The notes under the pieces were generated by a model that saw only the letters and a list, made by a program, of their open reading frames with translations, was not told the DNA's origin and made no database searches. 64,000 nucleotides of DNA. It comes from Malaya genurostris. Taxonomy: Eukaryota; Arthropoda; Insecta; Diptera; Culicidae. The stretch's first letter is position 1; the number at the start of each line of letters is the position of its first letter. The stretch is from the NCBI RefSeq assembly GCF_030247185.1, contig NC_080571.1:111035067-111099066 (forward strand). The letters run 5' to 3'. The translations under genes were made by a program, and so were the position numbers. This document shows positions 11,271 to 22,979 of this stretch, one piece after another.

Positions 11271-13679
11271 TCCCCCCTTAAGTTGCTATTGAAGTTCTTC
11301 ATGCTTTCATAGGCAAAAAAGTAGAAAATTCTTCTAAGTCTGGCTTAAAACTGATTTAATTTAGTAATATGAGCAAGGCATCATTACACGGTGGATAATA
11401 GATTTTGAAGCGACCACTTGACTTCTTCAATTCCCCTTGCGTATGTTTATTGTATATTTAGGAACCTTATTGAGTCGATCCGATTGTGTCTATCCTTTCC
11501 TCTCCTTCTTTCGAACGCTACCAAGAAATTAAAGTTTTCAAGAAAATTGAATTTGAAACGGGAAAATAGTTAAAAACTTACGTCTTTAACGTACTGTCCT
11601 CAGTCACATTTCGAGCCCGAGCGTTATACTCTGACGTCTCGTACAACACGGCTCACTGAGGGCGTGAAAAAAGAATCCCGAGGCCAAGTGAATTCCCCAA
11701 GCATACGATTTTGACGGAGTGGGTCAGTGAACGACCATTTCACTTCTGTCAACAGATAGCACTATACTGTCCTCAGAAAACTTTTAGTTCTTGTCAATCA
11801 TCTGATAAAGAACTAATTTGAAACGAGCATTAATTAAAGAGCATCTGATCTAATAAAATCTGAATATTTGAAAGATTGCCACAAAATCACGATCAGTATG
11901 AACTGCTGAGCAGATGCCCAAATATCTAATGATTAGTCAATTTAGGAATTCTCTCTAGCGCTTGCCAATTATTATAATTACGTTGTTTTTCTCTCACCCC
12001 TATTTCAAGCTTACCAATTAAATAAAACATTTCGAGCAGAAATCTCCCCGGTTATGATGCAAACTATATGTATGCTGTCGAAAATTTTAATCAAAAAACT
12101 TTTCTTCATTGCACGGAAGATCAATTCAGCCTTTGCCCGAAGTCGCGTTGTTCAGGTTGTCACAGTGCTGAATCTGGTTTCGGGAAATGTGAAAGCATGT
12201 TTTCGTGGCGGTTCAAGCTTACCGTTGTTACCTCTGCAGCACGGAAACTTGGCAGCACGTCTCGATGCAACGGGTAGTCACTACGGGGTCTATGAAAACT
12301 TTTCCAAAACTCTAATTTAAGTTTCAACTCTCATTTTTCATTTTGCAATGTTATTTTTTTCAGCTTCCGTCCTGTTCTCTGCAAGGGAAAACTGTTGTCG
12401 CTCATATAGTTCACTCTAAAGTGCATTTCTAGTTAGGCTTTCGTCGGTGCACTTTTGCCTGTTGGTGGTCACTTTTTGCTCAAGCCAGCCCAATTCTTAT
12501 CTTTTCAAGCAGCATCCCATCTGCCGCGAGCATAAAAGCTTCGACTAAGTACTTTAGTACGGCAGAATAAATGAGTTTTACGATATCGGGTGTTATCAGG
12601 AGAGCGGAACATGCTACCGGTTTTATGAAAACATATTCCGGTAGAAAATTAAAAGCATGAAAAAGTGCAATTATAATGAAGTTGAAGAACCAAAAAAAAA
12701 AAACGAAAAATCTTGTGCATGTCAAGGTACAATACACAAAAGCAACTAAATACGTGAGGCCTATTTTTCAAATGTATTCTGATTCTTATCCCTAGACAGC
12801 TTAGCGAATAAACTGCTGACTCATTGTTGCTCGGTGGTCACCACCGGTTTGAGGTGACGACGAACCTTTCGGCTTCGTTACAGAAATGAACAAGAAACTG
12901 GTTTTCTACCGAATCACGTTCCATGTGCCACAGACAGTTTAAAAGTGTCATCTCCAGAGAAGACACTGTTTGACGTTAACCGCAGAACGACCCCGAGCTG
13001 GAAGCCATTCCAGTGATTTCAGAGCGTGTATGCATATAATTGTGAGAAATGTGGAAAGTGGGTTTCTTGTCTTCAGGGGACAAACTTTTCCCGGACTTTC
13101 GACTCTTTGCTGAAGTTAGATGGTTTGCTGAAATTGTTATCATCCGGGGAAAAATTCTTCGTCATAGCTTTATACTCACAATTTATTTTACGGTGCGAGG
13201 GCAATGCAGGACGGCACCGGAGGATGACGGATTTCCGTGCTACATGGTAACATCAGAAGTTTTGCACAATTACCGACAAAGACTTCCACAGTCTTCGATT
13301 GTAAGAAAAAAAATGACCATTCTACAGCTAGACGTTACTGAAAGCTTTTCTGATAATGCACCAAGATTTTAAATTATTTTTCAGGTGGGTGATATTTAAA
13401 TTAAGTTCAATTTTTTCATGAAATAAACGTATATTACTGAGGGGACCCTCTGGGACAAGAAAAAAATATACAAAACAATATCAATATAAAAAAATAAAAA
13501 CTAGGTTTAATTGTGTTTTTTTCTTAAATTTTTATAAATATTACTAAGAGATTCTTTAAAAAATCTTCATTGATTCTTTATTGAAAACAAAAAAGTTTAT
13601 TTGGGCATAAAAAAGGATAACCAAGTTTATATCATTTTTATCCGTTTTTCGCATCGCCGCTCTAAAACGACGGTTTTAA
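11271..13679. other. 2.4 kb without recognisable gene
   Basis: Includes somewhat GC-richer stretches at 12120-12300 and 12780-13270 with open frames of 70-107 codons, but no motif, splice pattern or family resemblance that I can defend. Confidence 0.45.
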
Positions 13680-13990
13680 AAGTTTGAACCCTCATCACCA
13701 CGTAATTCCGGAACCGGAGGTCGAATCCGGATAAAATTAACGAGTTTCGAAAGAGTAACCATAAAATCTTTCATTTAAAGCATAGCTTAAGAATATCTCT
13801 GAAGTAAGCTTCGCTCGAGAATATTGGACCACTTTTTCTGGTACTTTCAGAACCGGAAACTGGAGTCTAGGCAGGTTTGATTGTCCATAAACTAACGAGG
13901 TCCACTCACGAAAAAGTATATACGAAATAGTAATAGAGGGAATCCGGACTTTTTCAGGAGGGCCGGCAATACGAAGATTTAAAACTTTTT
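13680..13990. repeat. Dispersed modular repeat, degenerate copy
   Basis: AATTCCGGAACCGGAGGTCG and later GGTACTTTCAGAACCGGAAAC are inverted forms of the CTTCCGGTTCCGG module seen elsewhere. Confidence 0.5.
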
Positions 13991-14083
13991 CCTTATCCTT
14001 ATAATAAAAAAATATTCTATTATCCAAATTAGTGTATCGTTACGACCGATCTACAAACTTTGCCGGATCCGTCATACCACTAA

Positions 14084-14230
14084 GTACGATTCAGACGGCT
14101 TTCTAATGGACATTCACACACAACGAGGGCCGGATCATCTTGAACGCTCCGATAAAGAAAGTATTAAACTAATTTTGACGTACGCTAATGTCTAATGATG
14201 ACGGAAGGAGACGGACCGTCTGAATCGTAC
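14084..14230. mobile_element. Small MITE with 15-bp inverted repeats
   Basis: GTACGATTCAGACGG at 14084-14098 is exactly inverted at 14216-14230 (CCGTCTGAATCGTAC). 147 bp in total, with no coding capacity. The target duplication is unclear. Confidence 0.55.
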
Positions 14231-14315
14231 ATTACATGCAAAAACAGCACGCTCAATCAAAACCGAAGAGACAAAATAACTATGACGGGTCTCACTAGTC
14301 GAGTGCGGATACGCC

Positions 14316-14915
14316 TTAAGGGCTGAGTCCAGTGTGTTTTAGGGCGTTTTAGAGGGCTATTTTCACGCTTCAAATCTGATTTTCTCAGAAACGGTGACGA
14401 ATATCAAAAAACCCAACTGACAATCTCTTAGAAAATTAGTTTAGATTATTCTGTCAAATCTTCAGAATGATTTATTGACTTTAGCGGTCAGGAAAGTCTT
14501 TTTTTCTGTAGGAAGAATTGCATAGCTGAAAACGCCGTCTTTCAACTTGTTCATTGAATATCTCGCCTTCAGAAGCATGGATTAAAAATCTATCCTGACA
14601 ATGTCTAGATAATTTAATTTAGATGCGATTAGTGCATAAAAACATATATGTTGTCGCGATAAATATGAAGTGAATGTTATTTTTGTGAAGGTAAGTCTAT
14701 TTATATGTACGCGCCATTTTTTCTGCTACAGTTTCCTAGTAAAGTAACGAAACATAAGAGAGAAATAAAATCGGCTCCTCAAGGCTGTCAAACAAGCGGT
14801 AGCTTTATTGGATGTAGACACATTTTATGCAAACTTGTAACCGATAATATCGAAACTTTTCTGGTCACCCGACCCATCGAGAATCATTTTGTACATATGC
14901 GAGAGAGCATGCACT
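14316..14915. mobile_element. TTAA-flanked MITE, copy 2, opposite orientation, truncated
   Basis: Reverse-complement copy of 6718-7352. TTAAGGGCTGAGTCCAGTGT starts at 14316 and the match can be followed base by base for about 600 bp, down to the GAGAGCATG word near 14911. There the homology stops, about 70-130 bp short of the other terminus. Confidence 0.7.
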
Positions 14916-15409
14916 GAAAGAATTTATCGGCCACAAGCTGAATGGTTTTTGGTTCATCCGATCCCCATAACGATTTTCAGATGGTTTTAATAAGTCGGCC
15001 ATTCAATTTCCCCTCTGTCAAAAACAAATTGATTTGTATGAATATCATTGAAAATTTGTTTGAAGCACATACACTTATAAATTTAATGAATCCAAAATGT
15101 AGATGATTTTCGTTTCAAAATTAATCATCACAGCAGCCATATAGGAAATACTATTCATTTTGTACTGTGTATGATGTTCGTACATATAATCGCATACCAT
15201 AAACCGAATGAATTCAATCTACACCAATCGTCGGATGATATTAAGGAGATTTTCATATAGTTTTATGTATTACGGAGTCCTTATAACACGGATGATATTA
15301 GGATGAATTAATATTGAAATTATACAGCTGGAAATGAAAATAAATTAAAATGCAAATGACCTACAATTAAAAAAAGTTTTTTTTTAAAGAATCCAACATT
15401 AACTTCAAG
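14916..15409. other. No recognisable gene
   Basis: AT-rich; no supported feature. Confidence 0.4.
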
Positions 15410-16107
15410 CGAAGATGAGCAAAAAAGTTTTAACTATATCGTACGAAACTGTTCGCAGACATTTAATCGCAAATAATTTAAAATTTCGAAGCACTTTGCC
15501 AAAAACCGATATTGAGTGAAAAATGTCTTGAATGGGCCAAGAAGCAAAATGATGTCGTGACCTTGGATTATTATTATTATATCGTTTATTTACCCCCGGT
15601 TTTAACCTAATAATGGTCGTTCACCGGGTATGTATCAGATTGGGGTAGGGGTTTGGGGGTGGCTGGGAGATATAAGGTGGGGCATTTCGGGGAAAGGGGG
15701 GGGGGAGTTTTTACATAGAGTCAGTAATAATGGTTACAATTCATGATATCGGTTCATATGTCTTAGATTGTGAGGGGATAGAGATAGAGAAAGAGAGAAG
15801 ATAGGGATAAGCTTAAGACTACGTTAAAGACTATTTTTCTGTGCTGGACTGGGATTGGTGTTACAACCTTGGATTGATCCTCTTAGTCGCCCGATGCCAA
15901 TCCAATTGAGAACGTTTGGGCTCAAAGGAAGATAAAGCTTGGGAAAAACCTATCACACTATTTGAAACAGTTTGTTTGCCGAATTCACAAATTTGGACGA
16001 CGTTTTTAGAACAATAAATCTCGCTCAAAGTACGCCACGATGGTGTGAAGCCGTTATTAACGCTGAAGGGGATTGGACTTACTATTAATGTATTTGCATG
16101 CAAGTTT
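15410..16107 (+). pseudogene. Tc1-like transposase relic, split by a retroelement fragment
   Basis: The left part encodes SYETVRRHLIANNLKFRS and, after a frameshift, PILSEKCLEWAKKQND. This is the end of the DNA-binding region of Tc1-like transposases. The right part, from 15876, encodes degenerate SPDANPIENVWA, the region around the third catalytic residue. The central catalytic part is missing, and a 296-bp retroelement piece (15570-15865) sits at the break, flanked by a duplicated ACCTTGGATT. Several stops and frameshifts are present. Confidence 0.7.
15570..15865 (-). mobile_element. 3' end of a non-LTR retrotransposon with (AAT)n tail and 10-bp target duplication
   Basis: Flanked by ACCTTGGATT at 15560-15569 and 15866-15875. 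On the minus strand it ends ACCGGGGGTAAATAAACGAT followed by AATAATAATAAT, typical of mosquito non-LTR 3' ends. It is heavily 5' truncated. The plus strand is G-rich at 15640-15712 (GGGGTAGGGGTTTGGGGGTG, then more G tracts) and so could form a G-quadruplex. Confidence 0.75.
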
Positions 16108-16700
16108 TTGGTCTAATAAAACAATATTCAAAAGTATTTTCATGTTGAGTCTTTTCATTTTCTTACAACAGTGACCACGCTCTTTTGTAACAGACTTTAT
16201 GTGAAAGTTTAGTGACTTTTGTTAAGGTGTAGTGACGTTAAATGAAATTAGTATAGTAGAATAAGATGGTACAAAAAAGTAAGTGTTCAAAAACAAATAG
16301 AAAAAAAAAACAAGTTAGGTGTTCACGAATAAATCTTGCCTCCGGGAAAGTCTTGAAATACATACCAACAGCATATCTGTTTCCACTGAATTACCTTACC
16401 TGAAAATAGAAAAAGAAAGTAAACAAGTAAGTTAGCAGCTCACTAATTTGAACAAATTATACTGAAATTGGTGATTCAGTCAAGAGCTTTTTAGTTTAGT
16501 AAACCATTTGAATGCCTTAGATCGTTTGTGGTTTTAATCCAATTATTTTGCCCAGTGACTGGATTTCTTGTTCAATAATCGCAATGCAAATCGAGGTGTT
16601 TTACGGTTTCATCCGGTTTAAGACTATGTTGCTTCTTCCATCTTTTAGAAATTAGTAGTAGACCAGAAATTAACACCAGAAAAGGTGGTTAAATCAAGAT
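16108..16700. other. No recognisable gene
   Basis: AT-rich spacer without a supported feature. Confidence 0.4.
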
Positions 16701-16780
16701 TGACTTGGTAATTTTAAGGGGAAAAATATTTTTACCCTCAAATTTATGCTAGGCGCACAAAACCACTTCCATATGTTTAC

Positions 16781-16801
16781 GTTTCGTTTTCGACTCATCA
16801 G
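16781..16801 (-). ncRNA. Hammerhead-like core on minus strand
   Basis: The reverse strand reads CTGATGA, GTC, GAA, AAC, GAAAC. Stem II has one mismatch. It lacks an adjacent 5' stem III strand on that strand, so it is a core remnant. Confidence 0.4.
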
Positions 16802-16951
16802 TGCGTCAGCTGACTATGTTGAATTGCTTGCTCTAAACTGACGTCTCGAATGAAACAAGTGTCGGCTTGCTGGCCGTACAGATTGTGGTAATTTGAAGGG
16901 GAACAATTTTTTTATCCCCAAATTTATGCTAGGTGCAAAAAACTATTTTCG

Positions 16952-17020
16952 TATGTTTACGTCAAAAGTTCAACATAATCTGCTGACGCACTGATGAGTC
17001 GAAGACGAAACGTAAACATA
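16952..17020 (+). ncRNA. Hammerhead-ribozyme-like sequence (stem I degenerate)
   Basis: Stem III: TATGTTTACG (16952-16961) pairs perfectly with CGTAAACATA (17011-17020), extended by U16962 with A17010. The cleavage triplet is GUC at 16961-16963. The conserved box CTGATGA is at 16991-16997. Stem II is GTC/GAC (16998-17000 with 17004-17006) closed by a GAA loop, and the GAAA box is at 17007-17010. These are the invariant hammerhead positions in the right order. Stem I is not formed: 16964-16970 does not pair with 16984-16990. Self-cleavage by this copy is therefore doubtful, and it may be a decayed ribozyme. Confidence 0.5.
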
Positions 17021-17099
17021 TCAAGATTGACTTGCTTCGATTAGTATGAACATTTTGCACGCACTTTTTTCACTTCACCGACTTTCACAAACTTAGGTT

Positions 17100-17480
17100 T
17101 AAATGAATGGTATTGTGGTTGTGTTTCAAATATTAGAGAACATTATATGGAAAATACCATTACATTTTCAATGATTGTATGAGTGATATGAGAGAGGCAT
17201 TCTCACTCCACTAGGCGGATTAAAACAGTTTTTTTAACGAAGAACGAAATGCTGTACTGCCATTCACGAAAATCTTTATGTTGAACTATTATGTCACCCA
17301 GAAGTTCAACAAAAACCGCTGAGCAGATACATTTTTTTGTCGTGAATACGACTTACTTTACCTTTCAAAATTTACCCTCTGAGAGAGTGATAACGAATCA
17401 ACATAATTTTTGTTACATGCCATCGGAAATATGATCACAATTTTATGATAAAATTTTCAGTTGTGTGACATAATCTAAAT
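17100..17480. repeat. Dispersed repeat block with CCACTAGGCGG terminus
   Basis: Includes GAGAGAGGCATTCTCACTCC followed by ACTAGGCGGATTAAAACAG, the family end motif. It also has AAATTTACCCTCTGAGAGAG (near 17377), which recurs inverted near 24850, and a CATCGGAAATATGATCA word that recurs inverted near 23080. Confidence 0.6.
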
Positions 17481-17916
17481 AATTCAAAATTAAACTTTTC
17501 TGAAATGTTTGGTATAAACGAGTGTCAAAGAGGATAATTCATAAGGCGCGTTTACATTTCTCGTATTTTAAAAATTCATAGCTCAGTGATCTGTGAAAGG
17601 ATTTGTATAATATAACTACCAATAGAATCAACAATACATACATACATACAACAAATCGTTCGAGAAAAATGTTCCGAACAGTGCTTAATATCGTAGTGAA
17701 TTCCAGAATTTGGTCCTTCTGAAAAGCAGGAATGAATCCCGTACAGCATCCTTATAGTTTTTTTTAATGAAATGCAAATCCAAAATGAAATAATCGACAT
17801 TAAAATTCTATATGCTGCTATTTTTATAGCCGTTAGGACCGCCCAGTAGCGAAAAAGCTACAAACGAAATCACGTAAAAAGAAACCTCTTCACAAAGATT
17901 GGATCAGTTTGGATTC

Positions 17917-18081
17917 TTTTTTTTTTGTTTTATTTCAATTACAGAGGTTTTAACATTAATGTCATTCACCTCTTCGGGCCAGAAAAACTTTCTGATCCTA
18001 TGTGCGGGGTTGGGAACCGAACCCAGGCGGGCTGCGTGAAAGGCATCGACTTACCCATCACACTATACCCGTCCCCTTGAT
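17917..18081 (-). mobile_element. tRNA-derived SINE with 11-bp target duplication
   Basis: On the minus strand the head reads GGGGACGGGTATAGTGTGAT followed by GGGTAAGTCGATGCC (box A region) and GGTTCGGTTCCCAACCCC (box B), then a short body ending AATTGAAATAAAAC and an A run. AGTTTGGATTC flanks it at 17906-17916 and 18082-18092. A full-length insertion. The head differs from the SINE at 32897-33099, so two SINE families are present. Confidence 0.8.
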
Positions 18082-18189
18082 AGTTTGGATTCTATCGCCA
18101 CTGCGAGCAGAAGTATTGTGTGTCGTTTGCAAAGCTAGTTTCGCTTCCGACAAGAACGATTACGTCACAGCTGCCAGTTGTTTGCAGTG

Positions 18190-20166
18190 CACAGTGGTCC
18201 GGATTCACAATTTAGGGGGACAAAAACATTTGTGGCTTAGCCTTATACTTTAGAGCTATGATGTCTTCGGAACAAATGATCAGTGAAAAATAAGCCATAT
18301 TTTGAAGCATATGGTATTAGGGTGGTTCTAATTATTAGGGAGATCCAAAAATTATTTTCCGTATGTGTTGAGATAGAGGACTGCATCCTTCGGCAAAATT
18401 GTAGGAAAACTTATATCAAGCAACTTTGCCGAAAACACTATTGTAGTATCTCTAACGGTTTTAGTGTTACAGCTATTTTAATAGATCAACTTAGGGTGTT
18501 CCTAAAAAAATCAGATTTTTTGCTCTAGCTTTCTTAATATTCACTTCTCGATTTTGGTGTCTTTGAATATCTTTTAGAGTTTGTTGAAACCAATTTTTTC
18601 ATGACTAGCGCATTCAGGTAGCGTTTTCTGAACCGAAGTTATGAGCAAAACTAGTTCAAAAACAGATCTTCCCTTCCCCTTCCTTTTTAAACTGCTATAT
18701 CTAAAATTGGAGCAAACGAAAAAAAAATCGGTTTGTTTCATTTGATAGAAAATACTTTCGAGCATGTTTATAGAAAAAATGGCGGAGGAGATATGTTTTT
18801 AAATTTTTTAAATTGTGTTCAAACATTGGGTTTTTTTTTGAAAAATGCCCTTTCATGTAAGACATTTATTAGCTATACATATTAAAATAAGGTATTGCTG
18901 TCTTCTAGCGTGTTAAAATTAAAAATGTTAATTCAGCTGCATAATCGGGAAGATGCATTGGTGAACCATTACCTGGAGGCGGCAACTCGAATGATGGTAT
19001 CTGGGCCCGTAGATTTTTCAAAGAATATAACACAGTAGCGCAAATCATCGAGTTAAATGGAAATATACTTGAACGGTTTTTTATAATCTTAACGTTGATA
19101 AACAGCAATGTGAAGATTTCGGTACCTGCTTTCCAGGAGAATTCGTTTTGTGGAGCTGTATGGATGGTATGCTCTGTCGCCAACCGTGCATAAACTTCTG
19201 GTGCATGGGACTGCAATTATAAAACATGCTTTGCTTCCTATTGGTATGTAGAGTAAGGAAGTGCAAGAGAGTCGAAATAAATCAATTCGCAAGTATAGGC
19301 AGTTCCATCCGCAGAACTTCAATCGTTTAGTGAATCTAGAGGATGTATTCAAACGATTTCTTTTAACGTCTGATCCTGTAATAGCATTATCGAATAGAGT
19401 AACAATCAACGTGAGTGTACACCATCTTCCCGATTATGCAGCTGAATTAACATTTTTAATTTTAACACGCTAGAAGACAGCAATACCTTATTTTAATATG
19501 TATAGTCAATAAATGTCTTACATGAAAGGGCATTTTTCAATAAAAAAAACCCAATGTTTGAACACAATTTAAAAAATTTAAAAAAATATCTCCTCCGCCA
19601 TTTTTTCTATAAACATGCTCGAAAATATTTTCTATCAAATCAAACAAATCGATTTTTTTTTCGTTTGCTCCAATGTTAGATATAGCAGTTTAAAAATGAT
19701 CTGTTTTTGAACTAGTTTTGCTCATAACTTCGGTTCAGAAAACGCTACCTGAATGCGCTAGTCATGAAAAAATTGGTTTCAACAAACGCTAAAAGATATT
19801 CAAAGACACCAAAATCAAGAAGTGAATATTAAGAAAGCTAGAGCAAAAAATCTGATTTTTTTAGGAACACCCTAAGTTGATCTATTAACACTTAAACCGT
19901 TAGAGATACTACAATAGTGTTTTCGGTAAAGTTGCTTGATATAAGTTTTCCTACAATTTTGCCGAACAATGCAGTCCTCTATCTCAACACATACGGAAAA
20001 TAAATTTTTGGATCACCCTATTAATTAGAACCACCCTAATACCATATGACTCAAAATATGGCTTATCTTTCACTGATCATTTGTTCCGAAAACATCATAG
20101 CTTTAAAGTATAAGGCTAAGCCACAAATGTTTTTGTCCCCCTAAATTGTGGATCCGGACCGCTGTG
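18190..20166. mobile_element. Foldback Transib element, complete, with 5-bp target duplication
   Basis: Ends CACAGTGGTCCGGATTCACA (from 18190) and its inverse ending GGTCCG-type CGCTGTG at 20166. Both are flanked by CAGTG (18185-18189 and 20167-20171). Transib elements make 5-bp duplications and have termini beginning with a CACWGTG-type heptamer. The arms are extremely long: 18190-18955 and 19423-20166 are inverted copies of about 750 bp, enclosing a centre of about 467 bp that holds a Transib transposase relic. The relic and the ends independently give the same superfamily. Confidence 0.85.
18963..19410 (+). pseudogene. Transib transposase C-terminal fragment
   Basis: In frame 3 from 18963 the sequence encodes EPLPGGGNSNDG, then RRFFKEYNTVAQIIELNG, then ERFFIILTLIN and VPAFQEN. 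A frameshift near 19135 moves to frame 1, giving LYGWYALSPTVHKLLVHG, IIKHALLPIG, an in-frame TAG at 19249, then KEVQESRNKSIRKYRQFH and TSDPVIALS. These blocks resemble the C-terminal portion of Transib transposases (RAG1-related DDE recombinases) in order and wording. The N-terminal two-thirds are missing, and the reading frame runs on into the right arm until 19473. The product would be inactive. Confidence 0.75.
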
Positions 20167-20171
20167 CAGTG

Positions 20172-21394
20172 GTGGAAAAACAACGAAAAGAGGACAAGGG
20201 TGGGGAGCATCACACAAAATCATCCGTTCTAATGGCTCTAAAAATTTTCTAAAGAACTATTAGGATTTCTTCTTCGCAAATCGAAGGTAAATATCTGTTA
20301 GTTTAGTGCAAATCTAGAACTGTTTGATTAGATTTGTGCCCTTTTTGCTGTGTGAAATTCACAGTAATCGAGATCAAGTGAAGCCTTTGTTTTTGAGAAA
20401 AATGTGAAAAAGGGAAATGCTTGCATAATTGATACAATTGATCGTCTAATTTATATTCGGAAGTGTCAGTTGTTTTCGTATTCACGACATCCAGTTATGT
20501 CTCTGACATTACCCACTCACCCTTTTTATGCACTGACGAGTCGAAGACCCCTGAATGACTATTTACAGAAGCTTAAGTTTTATACCAATTAAATGACTAG
20601 AACTCATTTCACAGATTAAAAGCAATAAATTTGTTAATGGCCGTTTTACTTTAAATCATTGTAACGCTAAGTCGAATGTTATATAATACTAAGGGTTACC
20701 GAAACTACGATCGAAAGTCGAGTTTTTCAGCAATTCTACTACCGTTCTATAAAGAAATATGAAATGTTTCCCCAATATTTGTCTTCCTTATGTACAGAAA
20801 GTATAGGCAATCACTTGAAAATTCTCCTAGAAACAATTGACCCATTCGACTCAGTTCGATGAGTTTTACAATGCCTGTGTGTGAGAGTGTTTATTGAGTA
20901 GGGAATGAAATTGCCGGATCGTTAAATTAACTCCACATAATTCGGTAGGTGGTAGTCAAACCCACTAAAACTTTCCATCGATTACGATTACTGCTAGAAA
21001 AAATCTTATTTTGTGTTTTCGTGCTTCAAAAGATTGTTTATAACCGAAACTTGAAGATTTTAAAATGCTTTCAAATTATAATAGATGGATCTTTTTCTGA
21101 AAACATACCAATCAAATGAATGCCAAAAATATTATTGTTTTCATATCCAGATTATTACGTAAATATGGCAAACAAGGAAAACAGATTGGAAAATGAATGA
21201 TTTTATTCATCAAATAGTTGTATTCCCATGTCATTTTAGAATTTGTTTTTTTCTCGTTAGATACTGATCAAATTTGAAACTAGCTCAAGGCGGCTCTACG
21301 TCTTAACAAGACTATAACAAATCATTGATTGCAAACAAATTAAGATGCATTTAACTCTTATTCCACTCCATAGGTAAAATTTCTAATTCTAAAA
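20172..21394. other. Unassigned, with one decayed hammerhead-like core
   Basis: At 20533-20548 CTGACGA, GTC, GAA, GAC is preserved but the GAAAC box is lost (CCCTGAA instead). No other supported feature; no gene recognised. Confidence 0.45.
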
Positions 21395-22515
21395 AAGCAT
21401 TTTTGCCTTTCTCATATGGAAAGGCTATACAATCACTGTGAAAACCAACTTTTGAACCGAGGCCTGGGGGGCCGAATGTCATATACCATTCGACTGAGCT
21501 CGACGAACTGAGCAAATGTCTGTGCGTGTGTGTGTGACAAATAATGTCACTCGATTTTCTCAGAGACAGCTGAACTGATATTTAACAAACTCGAATTCAA
21601 ATGAAAGGTCTTACGGTCCCGTTAATTGCTATTGAATTTTATCTCGATCCGACTTCCGGTTTCGGAATTACAAGGCAATATGTGCAAATCTATGAGAAAA
21701 TTCGCATGCGTCACCGCATTTTCTCGGAAATTTCGGATTCGGATTCTTTCCGATTTTTACATAGTAAGATGCAAATGAAAGGTCTTGAAATTGTTTGAAA
21801 AGTCCCCGAAAAGTTGATCCAGATCCAACTTCCGGTTCCGGTATTACAGTGCGATTAGTGAAAAATTTCAATTTCGTGAGTATTTTTCACAAGCGATGGC
21901 GATACGAGGTGCACATTTTTATAAAATTTACTGGTAAATTTATTTAGTTGGCAGATCTTCTTAGTTGGTGGATATATTATATAAATATAAATCTGCTTTT
22001 GGACTACTAGTGCCCGGTTTCCGCTTCCGAACGCACCGGTAATCGTAAAGAAAAGCTCCAAAAACCGAACTCACTTCGATTTCTCAGCGACGGGTAAACC
22101 GATTTTCACAAATCATGATTCAAATTAAAGCTCTTAAATGACACTGTGCAATTTCATCTAGATCTGACTACCGGTTCCGAAATTATAGGGCAATGAGTAT
22201 CAAGACTTTCAAACTCTCATACAAAATAATGCAAAATCGGTGCGTATCGGTACGGTACGGAAGAAAAAGAAAACGCACCCATCTAGCATGCTTTGTTCAA
22301 TTTTGTATAGCGTGCAGGGTTGCCACACTTAAATCTATATTAATTGACATAACTGTTTACAAATTGAAATGGTGATGGTAGTTTACACCAAAGAAATTTT
22401 TTGATTTTATTCAAGTTTGAAAAAGAAAAACTTGACAGAATTTTCTAGTGATAAAAAACATAAGTAATATGAGAAAGGCATCATTACATCACTAGGTGGA
22501 TTAAAAAAGGTTTTT
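21395..22515 (+). repeat. Dispersed modular repeat block
   Basis: Starts near TGCCTTTCTCATATGG and carries the module series CGACGAACTGAGCAAATGTC, CTCAGAGACAGCTGAACTGA, ATCCGACTTCCGGTTTCGG and CAACTTCCGGTTCCGG. It ends with GAGAAAGGCATCATTACATC and ACTAGGTGGATT near 22500. The boundaries are inferred from the end motifs. Confidence 0.6.
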
Positions 22516-22979
22516 TTTTACAGAAGGACACGGTTTTTTTGAGTGTCTAATTGATTTTATGTAACTGCTTCTTGGACATCATTTGTGTGAAAGTTACCTG
22601 CTTCTGAATAATGTCTGCAAGAGTCAAACGTTTATCCCTTTTTGATATTTGAAAATGTAGAGAAGATACTTGCACTTTGAGGTCCAGAAAATTGAACGCG
22701 AGCTGCAGCAAGTAAATTTTGAACAATAATTTCAATAACGTTGTTGTATAACATCGATATAAATATTCACCAAGTTTTTTACAGCTTCTGTCAGTTGGTC
22801 AACCTGCTGCATTGATGCAGCACGCTTTATAAGAATAAAATTCCGGGTGAGTAATGTCACAGACGTAACTGGAGGACGTGAATGCGAATCAAGTGTTAAA
22901 ATTTTATAACTAGCCAGTAGGTAACGCAGAAATGAAATGTCGCTTACTACCTCAAAACCGTTGAATCAGGTACGAGAAA
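22516..22979. other. No recognisable gene
   Basis: AT-rich, short frames only. Confidence 0.4.

Larger units (their letters stand above)
16706..17025. repeat. Foldback/direct-repeat element with two hammerhead-ribozyme-like cores
   Basis: A stretch of about 76 bp starting TGGTAATTT near 16706 recurs in direct orientation near 16886. Both copies end at the same point, GTTTACG. The first is followed by an antisense hammerhead core (16781-16801) and the second by a sense core (16991-17011). The two cores and their flanks (CTGACGCA on one side, CGTAAACATA on the other) are inverted repeats of each other. Confidence 0.75.

Noticed and set aside
12054..13372. Possible host exons in the slightly GC-richer stretch
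   Set aside because: No splice-consistent, motif-bearing or recognisable protein; left unassigned.
21601..21871. Short open frames through the CTTCCGGTTCCGG repeats
   Set aside because: Same frames recur wherever the repeat occurs and are broken differently each time.
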